DNA of 64,000 nucleotides from Brevundimonas sp. UBA4553 (lineage in GTDB: Bacteria; Pseudomonadota; Alphaproteobacteria; Caulobacterales; Caulobacteraceae): the NCBI RefSeq assembly GCF_002387245.1, contig NZ_DGLD01000019.1, positions 248,001-312,000 of the forward strand, read 5' to 3'. The notes under the pieces were generated by a model, which had not been told where the DNA came from, ran no database searches, and saw nothing but the letters and a program-made list of their open reading frames with translations. Positions within the stretch are counted from its first letter, which is position 1. Each line of letters begins with the position of its first letter. Of this stretch, positions 24,822 to 33,925 are shown piece by piece. The position numbers and the translations under genes are program-made.

Positions 24822-26015
24822 ATGCCTCTGATCCCATTCGCCCGCATCCTGACGTCATGGCTGGGGTGGTTGTTCCTCGCCGCCGCCGGCTATCTGTTGT
24901 GGACGTGGTGGTCGGGCGAGATTGTCTCCCAGTCGCCGGGCGTCGACTACCGGGTCCGGGAGGACTGGCGCGCCTGGACGGCGGCCGGGCTCCTGACGTG
25001 GAGTATCCTGGGCCGATGGCCCACGACCCTGCTTCTGGCCAGGAGCGACACCGATCCCACGGTGCCCCGTCGCGCCGACGGCGCTATGATCGACAGTCCA
25101 ACCGGCTCCAAACTCTATGTGGAGACGCGCGGTCCGGCTAACGGGCCGGTGGTCGTCGCCACCCATGGCTGGGGCCTGGACAGCACGATCTGGCAATATT
25201 TGAACCGGGACTTGGCGACCCACCGCAGCCTTGTCCCGCATCAGCAGGTCACTTGGGACCTCCCCGGTTTGGGGCGCTCCAAGCCGCCCGCCGACGGCGA
25301 GATCGCGCTGGAGCTCTTCGCCGGCGACCTCGCGCACCTGATCGACCGCGTCTCGCCCCGACCCGTCGTCCTCATCGGGCATAGTATCGGCGGGATGACA
25401 ATCCAGACACTGGCGCGCGACCATCCCGACCTGTTCAGGGCGCGCGTGGCTGGCGTCGTCCTATTTGACACGACCTACACCAATCCTCTCCGCACCATGA
25501 TATTGAGCAAACTGGCTCTGGCAATGCGTCGTCCGGTGCTCGAGCCCGTTCTCAAAATGGCGGTCGTTTATGAACCGCTTGCATGGCTGGGCGCTTGGCA
25601 GGGCTATTTGAACGGCACCGCTCACATGGCCAACAGGCTTCAGTTCGGCAGATACGTGACCCGAAGCCAGCTTGAGCACACGACCCTGCTGGGGACCCGC
25701 AATTCTCCCGGGATTCTCGCCAGGGGCAATCTGGCCATGTTCGACTGGGACGCCTCCAGCGCGATTGCAGATATGGACTGCCCGCTCCTGATCCTGGGCG
25801 GCGACGTTGACGTCGTGACCAAGCTGGAGGCCAGCGAGGCGATCCGCGACATGGCGTCGGACGCCGTTCTGGAGCCCGTCTCCGGCGTCAACCATATGGG
25901 CTTCTTGGAGCGGTCGGGCCATTACAACAGCCGGACCATCGACTTCATCGCCGCCCGCTGCATCGAAGCGCAGCGCGGGTCGGCGCGCCCCGTTCGTGCG
26001 CCGATCCTGGATTAG
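24822..26015 (+). CDS. Membrane-anchored alpha/beta hydrolase
   Basis: Protein of 397 residues. Two N-terminal hydrophobic segments (LTSWLGWLFLAAAGYLLWTWW; AAGLLTWSILG) anchor it. The hydrolase fold follows: oxyanion region VVVATHGWGLDSTIW, nucleophile elbow VLIGHSIGGMTIQ (G-H-S-I-G), acid in LLILGGDVDVVTK and catalytic histidine in VSGVNHMGFLE. Substrate unknown; close families include lipases and haloperoxidase-like esterases. The ATG at 24822 is preferred because it opens the membrane segment, following GGAAGATC. Confidence 0.85.
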   Translation: MPLIPFARILTSWLGWLFLAAAGYLLWTWWSGEIVSQSPGVDYRVREDWRAWTAAGLLTWSILGRWPTTLLLARSDTDPTVPRRADGAMIDSPTGSKLYVETRGPANGPVVVATHGWGLDSTIWQYLNRDLATHRSLVPHQQVTWDLPGLGRSKPPADGEIALELFAGDLAHLIDRVSPRPVVLIGHSIGGMTIQTLARDHPDLFRARVAGVVLFDTTYTNPLRTMILSKLALAMRRPVLEPVLKMAVVYEPLAWLGAWQGYLNGTAHMANRLQFGRYVTRSQLEHTTLLGTRNSPGILARGNLAMFDWDASSAIADMDCPLLILGGDVDVVTKLEASEAIRDMASDAVLEPVSGVNHMGFLERSGHYNSRTIDFIAARCIEAQRGSARPVRAPILD

Positions 26016-26196
26016 GCTCGGTTGCGCGGGCGACGGCCTGAGCGTTCAGGGCAAAACGGCCGGGAACCGGGGCCGTTTCTTCGACGTCGCCGCAAGTGGA
26101 CGTCCTTTCGGACCGCCCGCGTATCGATCGTTCGACGCGCCGATCATCCAGGGTAGATCGGACAGGAGGGGAGGCTTTGGCGGTCAGCAACAGGCC

Positions 26197-27240
26197 TCAA
26201 CCTTCATCGTCCATCGGATCGACTGACGGCGTAAGGAGCTCGCTCGCCGCGTCATTGGTCGAGGGCGGGCGTGAACGAGACTCTTCAACCTGAGAAGCGC
26301 GACCGACGCGGGGCTGTCCTCGGCCGGTCAGGCCGAGAGCCTCGACTGCCTCATCGCCTTCACGGCCGAAAAGGCTCCGCAGGCGCACGTCCGTCTGGGG
26401 AAACGGCACTTCGATACCTGCGGCGTCGAGCGCGTCTGCGATCAGCCAGGTGTAGGCCGCGTGCATGCCCGCAGGCCGTTTGACGGCGGCTTGGGTCGGC
26501 CAGACCAGCAGTTCGAAATCCAGCCCGCGTTCGCCGAAGGCGACAAGCCAGACCTGGCTCTTGCGCGCCTCGGTCTCGGGAAGCGTGAACGGCGAGGCCC
26601 GGGCCGCCGCAAGCACGGCGTCGCGGACCCGACCGCGGTCTGCCCCGTAGGCGACGCTGAAGGGAACGTGGATACGACGCGTGTCGCCCTTCAGCGTCCA
26701 ATTCGTCACCCGGTCCTCGATGAAGGCGGAGTTCGGGACGATGATGTTGACGTTGTCGTTGGTCCGGATGCGCGTCGCGCGCGGTCCGATCTCCATGATC
26801 GCGCCCCGCACGCCCGCCTCCAGTTCAACGTAGTCGCCGATTGAAACCATCCGGTCGAAGATGAGGAAGAGGCCGGAGACGAACTCCTTGACCACGCCCT
26901 GCAGACCCAGGCCGACGCCTATGCCCAGGGCTCCGGCGAAAACGGCCAGCGACGACAGGTTCAGTCCTGCCGCAGACAGGCCCGAGATCACGCCGAAGAC
27001 GATCAGGCCATAGGTGACCAGCTTCTCCAGGACATAGAGGGCTGCGGTGCTCTTCTGGGGCGAGCGTTCGCGCACGCGGCACAGGATACGCCCCAGTATC
27101 TTGGCCAGGATGACGGCCGCTACGATGATGATGACGCCGCTGATCACGCCGCCCAGGGTGATGGCCGAGCCGCCGAGGCTGAACAGCCGCGCCCCCTCCA
27201 GCCGGTCCACGTCGCCCAGTTTTCCAAGATCAGGAAGCAT
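26197..27240 (-). CDS. MscS-family mechanosensitive channel
   Basis: Protein of 347 residues. Two or three helices (LGGVISGVIIIVAAVILAKIL, then a tyrosine/valine-rich second helix) precede the pore helix, whose small residues AVFAGALGIGVGLGLQGVVK match the MscS TM3 pattern. The beta domain follows (SIGDYVELEAGVRGAIMEIG, TRIRTNDNVNIIVPNSAF, NWTLKGDTRRIHVPFSV) and a mixed C-terminal domain. It opens under membrane tension to release solutes during hypo-osmotic shock. It is divergent from the SLC13-type transporter, with 105 bases between the starts. Confidence 0.9.
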   Translation of the reverse strand: MLPDLGKLGDVDRLEGARLFSLGGSAITLGGVISGVIIIVAAVILAKILGRILCRVRERSPQKSTAALYVLEKLVTYGLIVFGVISGLSAAGLNLSSLAVFAGALGIGVGLGLQGVVKEFVSGLFLIFDRMVSIGDYVELEAGVRGAIMEIGPRATRIRTNDNVNIIVPNSAFIEDRVTNWTLKGDTRRIHVPFSVAYGADRGRVRDAVLAAARASPFTLPETEARKSQVWLVAFGERGLDFELLVWPTQAAVKRPAGMHAAYTWLIADALDAAGIEVPFPQTDVRLRSLFGREGDEAVEALGLTGRGQPRVGRASQVEESRSRPPSTNDAASELLTPSVDPMDDEG

Positions 27241-27345
27241 GACGGGGAAGGGAGCGCCCGGCCAGCGTCACGGTTCCGCTTGTCCCCATGCATCGAATGT
27301 CGAGAGCCGGCGTTGAGGCCGTTCGACCATTGGGGCTCACACCGC

Positions 27346-29124
27346 GTGACACTGCAGCAGGGACTGGCGTTCGGACTGATCGCCCTGACCATCGGCGCCT
27401 TTGTCTGGGGCCGGTTCCGCTACGACCTCGTCGCCCTGGTGGCTTTGGTCGTCGGGTTGGCGGTCGGGATAATACCGGCCGAGGCGGCTTTCGACGGGTT
27501 CAAGAACGACGTCACCATCATCATCGCCTGCGCCCTGATCGTCTCGGCCGCCTTTGCGCGGTCGGGCATCGTCGAATTGGCGATGCGTCGCATCCTGCCC
27601 CTGCTGAAGACCGAGCGGTCGCAAGTTCCCGTGCTGACGGGGACGGTGACCCTGCTGTCGATGGCGACCAAGAACGTCGGCGCCCTGGCCATCATGATGC
27701 CCGTGGCCCTGCAGGTGGCGCGGCGCACGGGATCGGCGCCCTCGCGGCTGCTGATGCCGATGGCGTTCGGGGCGATGGCGGGCGGGATGGTCACCCTGGT
27801 CGGGACCGCGCCCAACATCATCGTCGCGGAGGTGCGCCAGAACATCCTGGGCCAGCCGTTCCAGATGTTCGACTATGCGCCGGTCGGACTGGCCCTGACC
27901 GCCATAGCCCTGGCCTTCCTGGCCGTCGGCTACCGTATTCTGCCACGGGACCGGCACGGCGCCACCGCCATGAGCGCCGCCTTGGCCGCCAACGCCTACG
28001 CCACCGAGGTCAGCGCGCCCGAGGACTGGGCGCCCGGATCGATGTCGGTCTCGGCGCTCCGGGAATGCGGCGAGGGGGATGTGCGGATCATGGCCCTGAT
28101 CCGCGACGGCAGGCGCAGGCCCAATCCGCGCGGCAATACGGTCATCAAGCCCGGCGACGTCCTGCTGGTCGAGGGCGGTCAGGAAGCGTTGGAAGAATTC
28201 CTGGGGCGGTCGCGCCTCAGGCTGATCCGCGAGAACAGGCCCATAGCTCTCGAGAACGCCTCTGAAGAGATCGCCATCGTCGAGGCGGTGGTCGGCCGAA
28301 ACTCGGCCTTGCAGGGCCAGTCGGTGCGCCAGTCGGACCTGTACGGCCAGCATGGGATCAACCTGCTGGGTGTATCTCGCAGCGGCTACGAACTGACCCA
28401 GCACCTTCGTACGGCCAAGCTGGCGTCCGGCGATATCGTCCTGTTGCAGGGCGCGGAACAGGCCCTGCCGGCGGCGCTGACTGCGCTGGACCTCCTGCCC
28501 CTGGCCGAGCGCGAGGTCCGGCTGGGCGGGGTCCGCAAGCGGTTCATGCCGGGCGTGGTGCTGATGATCGCCATGACCCTGGTCGGCTTCGGGGTGATTC
28601 CCGTGGCGATCGCCTTCTTCGGCGCGGCGGTGGCGATCGTCGCCCTGGGGGGGCTCAAGATGCGCGAGGCCTATGCGTCTCTGGACGGGCCGCTGCTGGT
28701 GCTGATCGCCGCCTTGATCCCGGTTTCGGACGCGATCCAGACGACGGGCGGATCGGACCTGGTCGCCGGCCTTCTGAGGACTGTCTTCAGCGGGATGCCC
28801 GGCATTCTTGCGGTCGGCGGGGTCATGCTCGCGTCGATGGCGGTGACGCCCTTTCTCAATAATGCTGCGACGGTCCTGATCGTCGCCCCCATAGGCGCGA
28901 CCCTGGCCCAGCAATTGGGGTTCAACCCCGACCCGTTCCTGATGGCCGTGGCGGTGGGCGCCGCCTGCGATTTCCTCACCCCGATCGGACACCAGTGCAA
29001 CACCTTGGTGATGGGGCCGGGCGGTTATAAGTTTTCGGACTACCCTCGGCTGGGGGCGCCGCTCAGCCTGCTGGTCCTGCTGGCCGGACCGCCCCTGATC
29101 CTGCTGTTCTGGCCTCTGTCATGA
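27346..29124 (+). CDS. SLC13-type permease with two TrkA-C domains
   Basis: Protein of 592 residues. Helices 1-5 (FGLIALTIGAFVWG through the conserved MATKNVGALAIMMPVALQVA, and MVTLVGTAPNIIV) form the first CitMHS/SLC13 half. A cytoplasmic insert of about 200 residues carries two RCK-C-like folds (RRRPNPRGNTVIKPGDVLLV; GYELTQHLRTAKLASGDIVL). The second half follows (PFLNNAATVLIVAPIGATL, then DFLTPIGHQCNTLVMGPGGY). It probably transports an anion such as sulfate or a dicarboxylate; the substrate cannot be read. GTG at 27346 is preferred over an upstream ATG at 27280 because the extension is polar and not membrane-like. Confidence 0.85.
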   Translation: MTLQQGLAFGLIALTIGAFVWGRFRYDLVALVALVVGLAVGIIPAEAAFDGFKNDVTIIIACALIVSAAFARSGIVELAMRRILPLLKTERSQVPVLTGTVTLLSMATKNVGALAIMMPVALQVARRTGSAPSRLLMPMAFGAMAGGMVTLVGTAPNIIVAEVRQNILGQPFQMFDYAPVGLALTAIALAFLAVGYRILPRDRHGATAMSAALAANAYATEVSAPEDWAPGSMSVSALRECGEGDVRIMALIRDGRRRPNPRGNTVIKPGDVLLVEGGQEALEEFLGRSRLRLIRENRPIALENASEEIAIVEAVVGRNSALQGQSVRQSDLYGQHGINLLGVSRSGYELTQHLRTAKLASGDIVLLQGAEQALPAALTALDLLPLAEREVRLGGVRKRFMPGVVLMIAMTLVGFGVIPVAIAFFGAAVAIVALGGLKMREAYASLDGPLLVLIAALIPVSDAIQTTGGSDLVAGLLRTVFSGMPGILAVGGVMLASMAVTPFLNNAATVLIVAPIGATLAQQLGFNPDPFLMAVAVGAACDFLTPIGHQCNTLVMGPGGYKFSDYPRLGAPLSLLVLLAGPPLILLFWPLS

Positions 29125-29207
29125 CTTGATAGAGGCGCTCCGGGCGCATCCGCGGCGTTCAGGACTCAAACACCGCCATTATCCGGCTTGCCAAGTGAAT
29201 CCGGGTG

Positions 29208-29232
29208 AATCAGACTTGGGCCGCGTCTGATT
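29208..29232. repeat. Inverted repeat upstream of the sigma-factor gene
   Basis: AATCAGAC (29208-29215) and GTCTGATT (29225-29232) are perfect inverted repeats around 9 bases. The site lies about 190 bases before the ECF sigma-factor start and 83 bases after the transporter stop, so it is either a weak terminator for the transporter or an operator for the lasso-associated regulon. Confidence 0.35.
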
Positions 29233-29423
29233 TGACGCCGGGGCGTGAGAACCTCGCTTGAGCAGATCCTGAAATCCCACTTCGCGCTCCGTCGCCGCGG
29301 GTGGCCAGCGCGCATGTCCAGGCTCCCGTCCTCGGGGGCTAAAGGCGTCGGCGCATGTGTTTGAGCATGTTCTCAACACCCGGTGCTTCGGCCGGGCTCG
29401 CCTCTGAAACCGGAGGCGAGCCC

Positions 29424-29927
29424 GTGTCGGATGGATTTGAGAAACTGCAGCCTGAGGCGCCCCTGACGCTGGACGTCCTCCATGGTCGCTATGCGGCTTG
29501 GTTCCGGTCGCGGCTGGTCCGGCGGTACGGGCCCGAGGAGGCCGAAGATCTGCTTCAGGAGGCCTGGTTGCGCCTGGCGCCCTATGAGGGGCTGAAGGAC
29601 ATTCGCCATCCCAGGGCGCTCCTGTTACGAATCGCGTCCAACCTGGCCATGGACCGGGGCGGACGTCGGCGGCTGCGGGAGAAGCACGCCCGCGAGGCGG
29701 CGGCGGCTCCGGGCTGGGGCGTGGAGGCGCCCGGCCAGGCCGAAGTCCTTTTCGCCAAACAGGTCGTCCTGGGATTGCCGCAACCTCTGCGGGACGTTTT
29801 TGTGTTATCGAGGATCAAGGGTCTGTCAAATCGGCAGATCGCGGAACAGCTCGGCATCAGTCCCAAGACGGTGGAGTGGAGGATGACCAAGGCCCTGGCT
29901 CACTGCGCCGCCCAGTTTCGACGCTAG
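29424..29927 (+). CDS. FecI-type ECF RNA polymerase sigma factor
   Basis: Protein of 167 residues: region 2 (YAAWFRSRLVRRYGPEEAED, LLQEAWLRLAPYE, HPRALLLRIASNLAMD) and region 4 (LPQPLRDVFVLSRIKGLSNR, QIAEQLGISPKTVEWRM). This is the FecI/RpoE-like type that switches on a TonB receptor. GTG at 29424 has GGAGG 7 bases upstream and is preferred over the ATG at 29355. It starts a rightward row of sigma factor, FecR, TonB receptor and lasso-peptide isopeptidase. The next gene (FecR) begins 14 bases after its stop. Autoregulation and control of the receptor are inferred from the family. Confidence 0.88.
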   Translation: MSDGFEKLQPEAPLTLDVLHGRYAAWFRSRLVRRYGPEEAEDLLQEAWLRLAPYEGLKDIRHPRALLLRIASNLAMDRGGRRRLREKHAREAAAAPGWGVEAPGQAEVLFAKQVVLGLPQPLRDVFVLSRIKGLSNRQIAEQLGISPKTVEWRMTKALAHCAAQFRR

Positions 29928-29941
29928 AGAGAATGCGCTCC

Positions 29942-30910
29942 ATGCCCGATTCCAAGGCGCGGGTTCAGCCTGCGGAGACGGAGGCGGCGGCCTGGCACGC
30001 CCGTCTGGGCGAGCCGCGGGTCAGCGCCGAGACGATCGAAGGCTTCTTCGTCTGGCGTCAGAAGCCCGAAAACGCCGAGGCTTATCGTCGGGTCGAGACC
30101 GCCTGGACGGAAACCGGGCGGCTGAAGGCCGACCCTGACATGGCCGCGGCGGTCGAGGCCGCCATGACCCGCAAGGCCGCTCCGGCCCGGCGCAGGCTGG
30201 ATCGTCGGCTGGTCGGAGCAGCCGTCTTGTGCGCCGCGCTCGTCCTGGGCGCAGGCCTGGTCTACGCCCTCAAGGATCGAAACAGCTTCGTCACGGCGGT
30301 CGGCGAGACGCGCGTGGTGCAACTGGCCGACGGCTCTTCGGTGCGGATGGATACCGGTTCCCGGCTTCTGGTCCGCTACAGCGGGGATCGGCGCCACATC
30401 GAACTCCAGGAAGGCCAGGCCTTCTTCACCGTGGCTCATGACGCCGCGCGGCCCTTTGTCGTGTCGGCCGGAGAGGCGGAGGTGACGGCGGTCGGCACGG
30501 TCTTCGACGTGCGCAGGGACGCCGGAGCGGTCAGGGTGACCCTCGTGGCCGGCGCCGTCGACGTCCGGGGGCAGGCGGCGGGCGAGGTGCGGCGGCTGAA
30601 GAAGGGGCAGGAGGCCTTGGTGGCGGGACCGCAGATCATCGCCCGGGCCACCGACGTCGCCGCCGCCACAGGCTGGACCGAAGGACGGATCGTCCTGCGG
30701 GAGACCTCCCTGAAACAGGCCGTGACCGAGGTGAACCGATATCTGACGGCGGGCATCGAACTGGACGCTCCCCTGATGGAGGAGGAGAGGGTGAGCGGGG
30801 TCTTCAAGACCGGGGATCGCGACGCCTTTGTCTCCGCCGCCGCCGCCAGCCTTGGACTGAAGGTTTCGGAGGGCCGCAACGGCGCGGTCCGTCTGACGCC
30901 GAAAAAATAA
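29942..30910 (+). CDS. FecR-family anti-sigma factor
   Basis: Protein of 322 residues. An N-terminal cytosolic domain (EAAAWHARLGEPRVSAETIE, GFFVWRQKPENAEAYRRVE, the DUF4880 W-x-x-x-x-x-N-x-x-A-Y pattern) holds the sigma factor. One transmembrane helix (VGAAVLCAALVLGAGLVYAL) leads to a periplasmic FecR domain (VQLADGSSVRMDTGSRLLVR) and a C-terminal STN-like fold (LKQAVTEVNRYLTAGIELDA). The periplasmic part receives the signal from the STN domain of the receptor downstream. An ATG at 29933 is an alternative start. The gene follows the sigma factor by 14 bases and precedes the receptor by about 80. Confidence 0.88.
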   Translation: MPDSKARVQPAETEAAAWHARLGEPRVSAETIEGFFVWRQKPENAEAYRRVETAWTETGRLKADPDMAAAVEAAMTRKAAPARRRLDRRLVGAAVLCAALVLGAGLVYALKDRNSFVTAVGETRVVQLADGSSVRMDTGSRLLVRYSGDRRHIELQEGQAFFTVAHDAARPFVVSAGEAEVTAVGTVFDVRRDAGAVRVTLVAGAVDVRGQAAGEVRRLKKGQEALVAGPQIIARATDVAAATGWTEGRIVLRETSLKQAVTEVNRYLTAGIELDAPLMEEERVSGVFKTGDRDAFVSAAAASLGLKVSEGRNGAVRLTPKK

Positions 30911-30991
30911 TTTGCGCCCGGCTCCGGGGTTGGGCGGGGTCTGAGCCGTCTCTCTCCTCGACGCCATCCCGCGTCGAGGGGAGCCGATAGA

Positions 30992-33916
30992 ATGAAACGC
31001 CTGAGCCTCTTGTCCTGCAGCGCCCTGGTCGCCTGCGTCGTAGCCGTCGGCGCGCCCGCCTGCGCCCAGGACCTGCGCGACTATGACATAGAGCCGGGCG
31101 CGCTGGGCCGCGCGCTCGACCAGTTCGCCGAACGATCCAGCCGACAGATATTCTACACGCGGGCCCAGGTGTCGGGACGGCGAACGACAGGCGTCAAGGG
31201 CCGGCTTTCTTCCGGGGACGCCCTGGACCGTCTTCTTGGAGGCACGGGGTTGGGCTGGTCCGTAACCGAGGCGGGGGTGATCGTCCTGCGCCGCAACGAG
31301 CGGGCCGAGGGCGGCGATGCCGCGACCACGGTGGACGACGTGGTGGTCACCGGCACGCTTCTTCGGTCCTCGGGCGACCTGGCCTCGCCGGTCGTGACCC
31401 TGGACCGGAACGCCCTCGACCGGCGCGGCTTCGGGACCGTGGCGGAGACCCTGACGAGCCTGCCGCAGAACTACGCCGGATCAGCCACCCCGCTCGTCCA
31501 GGCGGCGGGCTCCGACGTCGGCGCGTCGAACAATGTCTACGCCACAGGGGTCAATCTGAGGGGGCTGGGTCCGTCGGCCACCCTGGTCCTGGTCAATGGC
31601 CGCCGGTTGGCGGGCACCGGATCGCGGGCCGAGTTCGCCGACGTCTCCGCCCTCCCGTCGGGCGCGGTGGAAAGGGTCGATGTCCTGCTGGACGGCGCCT
31701 CGGCTCTCTACGGCTCCGACGCCGTCGCCGGCGTGGTCAACGTCATCATGCGCCGGTCGTTCGACGGGCAGGAGACCCGCGCGCGCGTCTCCGTCGCCAG
31801 GGGCGGCGGGGAGGACGTCATCCTGTCCCACCTGGCGGGGCGAAGCTGGTCGGGCGGATCCGCCTATCTTTCCTACGAGTATCAGACCGTCAACGGCCTC
31901 AGCAGTCTGGATCGGCCCTATACGGCGGATGGCGACCTGCGCCCCTTCGGCGGCACGGATCACCGGCGGTTTTACAGCGCGCCTGGCAACATCATGGCCT
32001 TTTCAGGCGGCGCCTATGTGACCCAGTTCGCCATACGTCCGCCAGCGGGCGGGACGGCGAGGGGACCGGGCGACTTCGTCGCGGGCGAGGAGAACCGCGA
32101 GGCGGGCAGCTTGGGCGCCGACCTGCTTCCGGCCATGGAGAGGCGCAGCGCCTATGGCCGCTTCAGCCAGGCCCTGGGGGACCGGATCGAGATCACGGGC
32201 GACCTGCGCTACAGCCTGCGGAAACATGAGGTGGCCACAGCGGCGAGCGGCGGCGTCTTCACCGTGACCAGCGCCAATCCCTGGTTTGTCTCACCCGCCG
32301 GCGCCGCCTCCCACACCCTGGCCTATTCCTTCGCCCGCGACCTGGGACCGGGGCGGAGTCACGCCCGGTCGGAAAGCCTGGGCGTGACCCTGGGCGGACG
32401 GTTCGACCTGACGCCGGCCTGGACGCTCGAGGCCTATGTCGCGGGGGCCGAGGAACGCGGGGACTTCGACAATTCGAACCGGATCAACAGCCGCTTCCTC
32501 GCTGAAGCCCTGGGCAATATCCCCGATGACCCGGCCACGCCCTACAGGGCGGCGGTCGACGGCTACTACAACCTTTTCGGCGACGGCGCCGCCAACGGTC
32601 GGGCGCTCCTTGACTTCGTGGGCGCCGGAACAGCGCGTGTCGAGAACCGCAGTCGCGCGACCTCGGCCAACCTGCTCGTTCAGGGGCCGGTCGCGACCCT
32701 GCCGGGCGGCGAGGCTTCCCTGGCCCTGGGGCTGCAGCTTCGCAGGGAGACTTTCGAGACGCGAGGCGAGACCTTCATCGCGACGGCGGCCCCGGTCGAA
32801 CGCCTCACCCCTCGCCGGGAGCGCAACATCTCCGCCGCCTTCCTCGAGGCGCGTATACCTTTTGTGGGCGAGGGCAACGATCGTCCCGGCCTGCGCAGCC
32901 TCGACCTCTCCGTGGCCGTGCGGTTCGAGGACTATGACGACTTCGGCGAAACGACCAATCCCAAGCTGGGCCTGGTCTGGTCGCCGATCGAGAACCTGGG
33001 GGTTCGCGCCTCCTGGGGAACTTCATTCCGGGCCGCCGCCCTGCCGCAGCTCTTCGATCCCATGGGGGTCTCACCCCTGTTCCTGAGCGGAGCGGGCGGC
33101 GCCAACATCCTCACCCTGCAGCTCAACGGCGGAAATCCCGACCTCAAGCCGGAGACGGCCGAGACCTTCACCCTGGGCTTCGACTATCGCAGGCGCGACG
33201 GCGCCAGCTTCAGCCTGAACTACTTCGATACCGAATTCACGGACCGGATCAGCCGGCCGCTGACCGAGAACGCGCGCGCCACGCTCACCGATCCGGCGGC
33301 CCGGCCCTTCGTGACCTTCATCAATCCGTCGAGCAGCGCCGCGGATCTGGCGCTCATCCAGAGCTATGGCCATCTGCCGGGATTCTCGACCCTCTATCCG
33401 TTCTCTACCTATGGCGCGATCGTGGACGGCCGCTGGGTCAATGCGGGCGGGGTCAGGGTGCGCGGCCTCGACGCCTCCGCGCGCTACGGCTTCGAAGTCT
33501 GGTCGGGCCGCCTTGATCTGGAAGCCTCGGCGTCCTGGATCCTCGACTACGAGACCCGCGCCACCCCGACGGCCCCGGTACGGCAAGTCGCGGGCCTGAT
33601 CGGCTATCCCGTGGCGTTCCGGGCCCGGAGCGGCGCGACCTGGCGACGCGGGACCTTTGACGCAGGGCTCCACTGGAGCCGCGTGGACGCCTATCTAGAC
33701 CATCTGGGCGCGCGGATCGACGCCTGGAATACGATCGACGCGCGGCTCGGGTGGAGTCCCGGCGACGCCGGCGGATGGGGTCTGGCCCTGGCGGTGCAGA
33801 ACCTCCTGGACGCGGATCCGCCCTTTTATGACGCCCCCACGGGCTACGGCTTTGACGCCGGACAGGCCAGCCTCCTGGGGCGGGCTGTTTCGCTGCAACT
33901 GATCCGGCGCTGGTGA
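30992..33916 (+). CDS. TonB-dependent receptor with N-terminal signalling domain
   Basis: Protein of 974 residues. A signal peptide (LLSCSALVACVVAVGAPACA) is followed by a secretin/TonB STN signalling domain (about 27-105: YDIEPGALGRALDQFAERSS, RQIFYTRAQVSGR), then the plug (from about 112: DVVVTGTLLRSS, NLRGLGPSATLVLVNGRR, ERVDVLLDGASALYGSDAVA) and a 22-strand barrel (NLGVRASWGTSFRAAALPQL; NPDLKPETAETFTLGFDYRR), ending in SLQLIRRW. It carries a ligand into the periplasm using TonB energy and signals to FecR. Its neighbours argue that the ligand is the lasso peptide encoded at 38.9 kb. It lies 9 bases before the isopeptidase gene and is probably co-transcribed with it. Confidence 0.93.
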   Translation: MKRLSLLSCSALVACVVAVGAPACAQDLRDYDIEPGALGRALDQFAERSSRQIFYTRAQVSGRRTTGVKGRLSSGDALDRLLGGTGLGWSVTEAGVIVLRRNERAEGGDAATTVDDVVVTGTLLRSSGDLASPVVTLDRNALDRRGFGTVAETLTSLPQNYAGSATPLVQAAGSDVGASNNVYATGVNLRGLGPSATLVLVNGRRLAGTGSRAEFADVSALPSGAVERVDVLLDGASALYGSDAVAGVVNVIMRRSFDGQETRARVSVARGGGEDVILSHLAGRSWSGGSAYLSYEYQTVNGLSSLDRPYTADGDLRPFGGTDHRRFYSAPGNIMAFSGGAYVTQFAIRPPAGGTARGPGDFVAGEENREAGSLGADLLPAMERRSAYGRFSQALGDRIEITGDLRYSLRKHEVATAASGGVFTVTSANPWFVSPAGAASHTLAYSFARDLGPGRSHARSESLGVTLGGRFDLTPAWTLEAYVAGAEERGDFDNSNRINSRFLAEALGNIPDDPATPYRAAVDGYYNLFGDGAANGRALLDFVGAGTARVENRSRATSANLLVQGPVATLPGGEASLALGLQLRRETFETRGETFIATAAPVERLTPRRERNISAAFLEARIPFVGEGNDRPGLRSLDLSVAVRFEDYDDFGETTNPKLGLVWSPIENLGVRASWGTSFRAAALPQLFDPMGVSPLFLSGAGGANILTLQLNGGNPDLKPETAETFTLGFDYRRRDGASFSLNYFDTEFTDRISRPLTENARATLTDPAARPFVTFINPSSSAADLALIQSYGHLPGFSTLYPFSTYGAIVDGRWVNAGGVRVRGLDASARYGFEVWSGRLDLEASASWILDYETRATPTAPVRQVAGLIGYPVAFRARSGATWRRGTFDAGLHWSRVDAYLDHLGARIDAWNTIDARLGWSPGDAGGWGLALAVQNLLDADPPFYDAPTGYGFDAGQASLLGRAVSLQLIRRW

Positions 33917-33925
33917 TCGGTCGCC

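Noticed and set aside
27337..28992. 551-codon open frame on the minus strand opposite the SLC13-type transporter
   Set aside because: Glutamine/histidine/arginine-rich composition and full overlap with a clear membrane transporter on the other strand.
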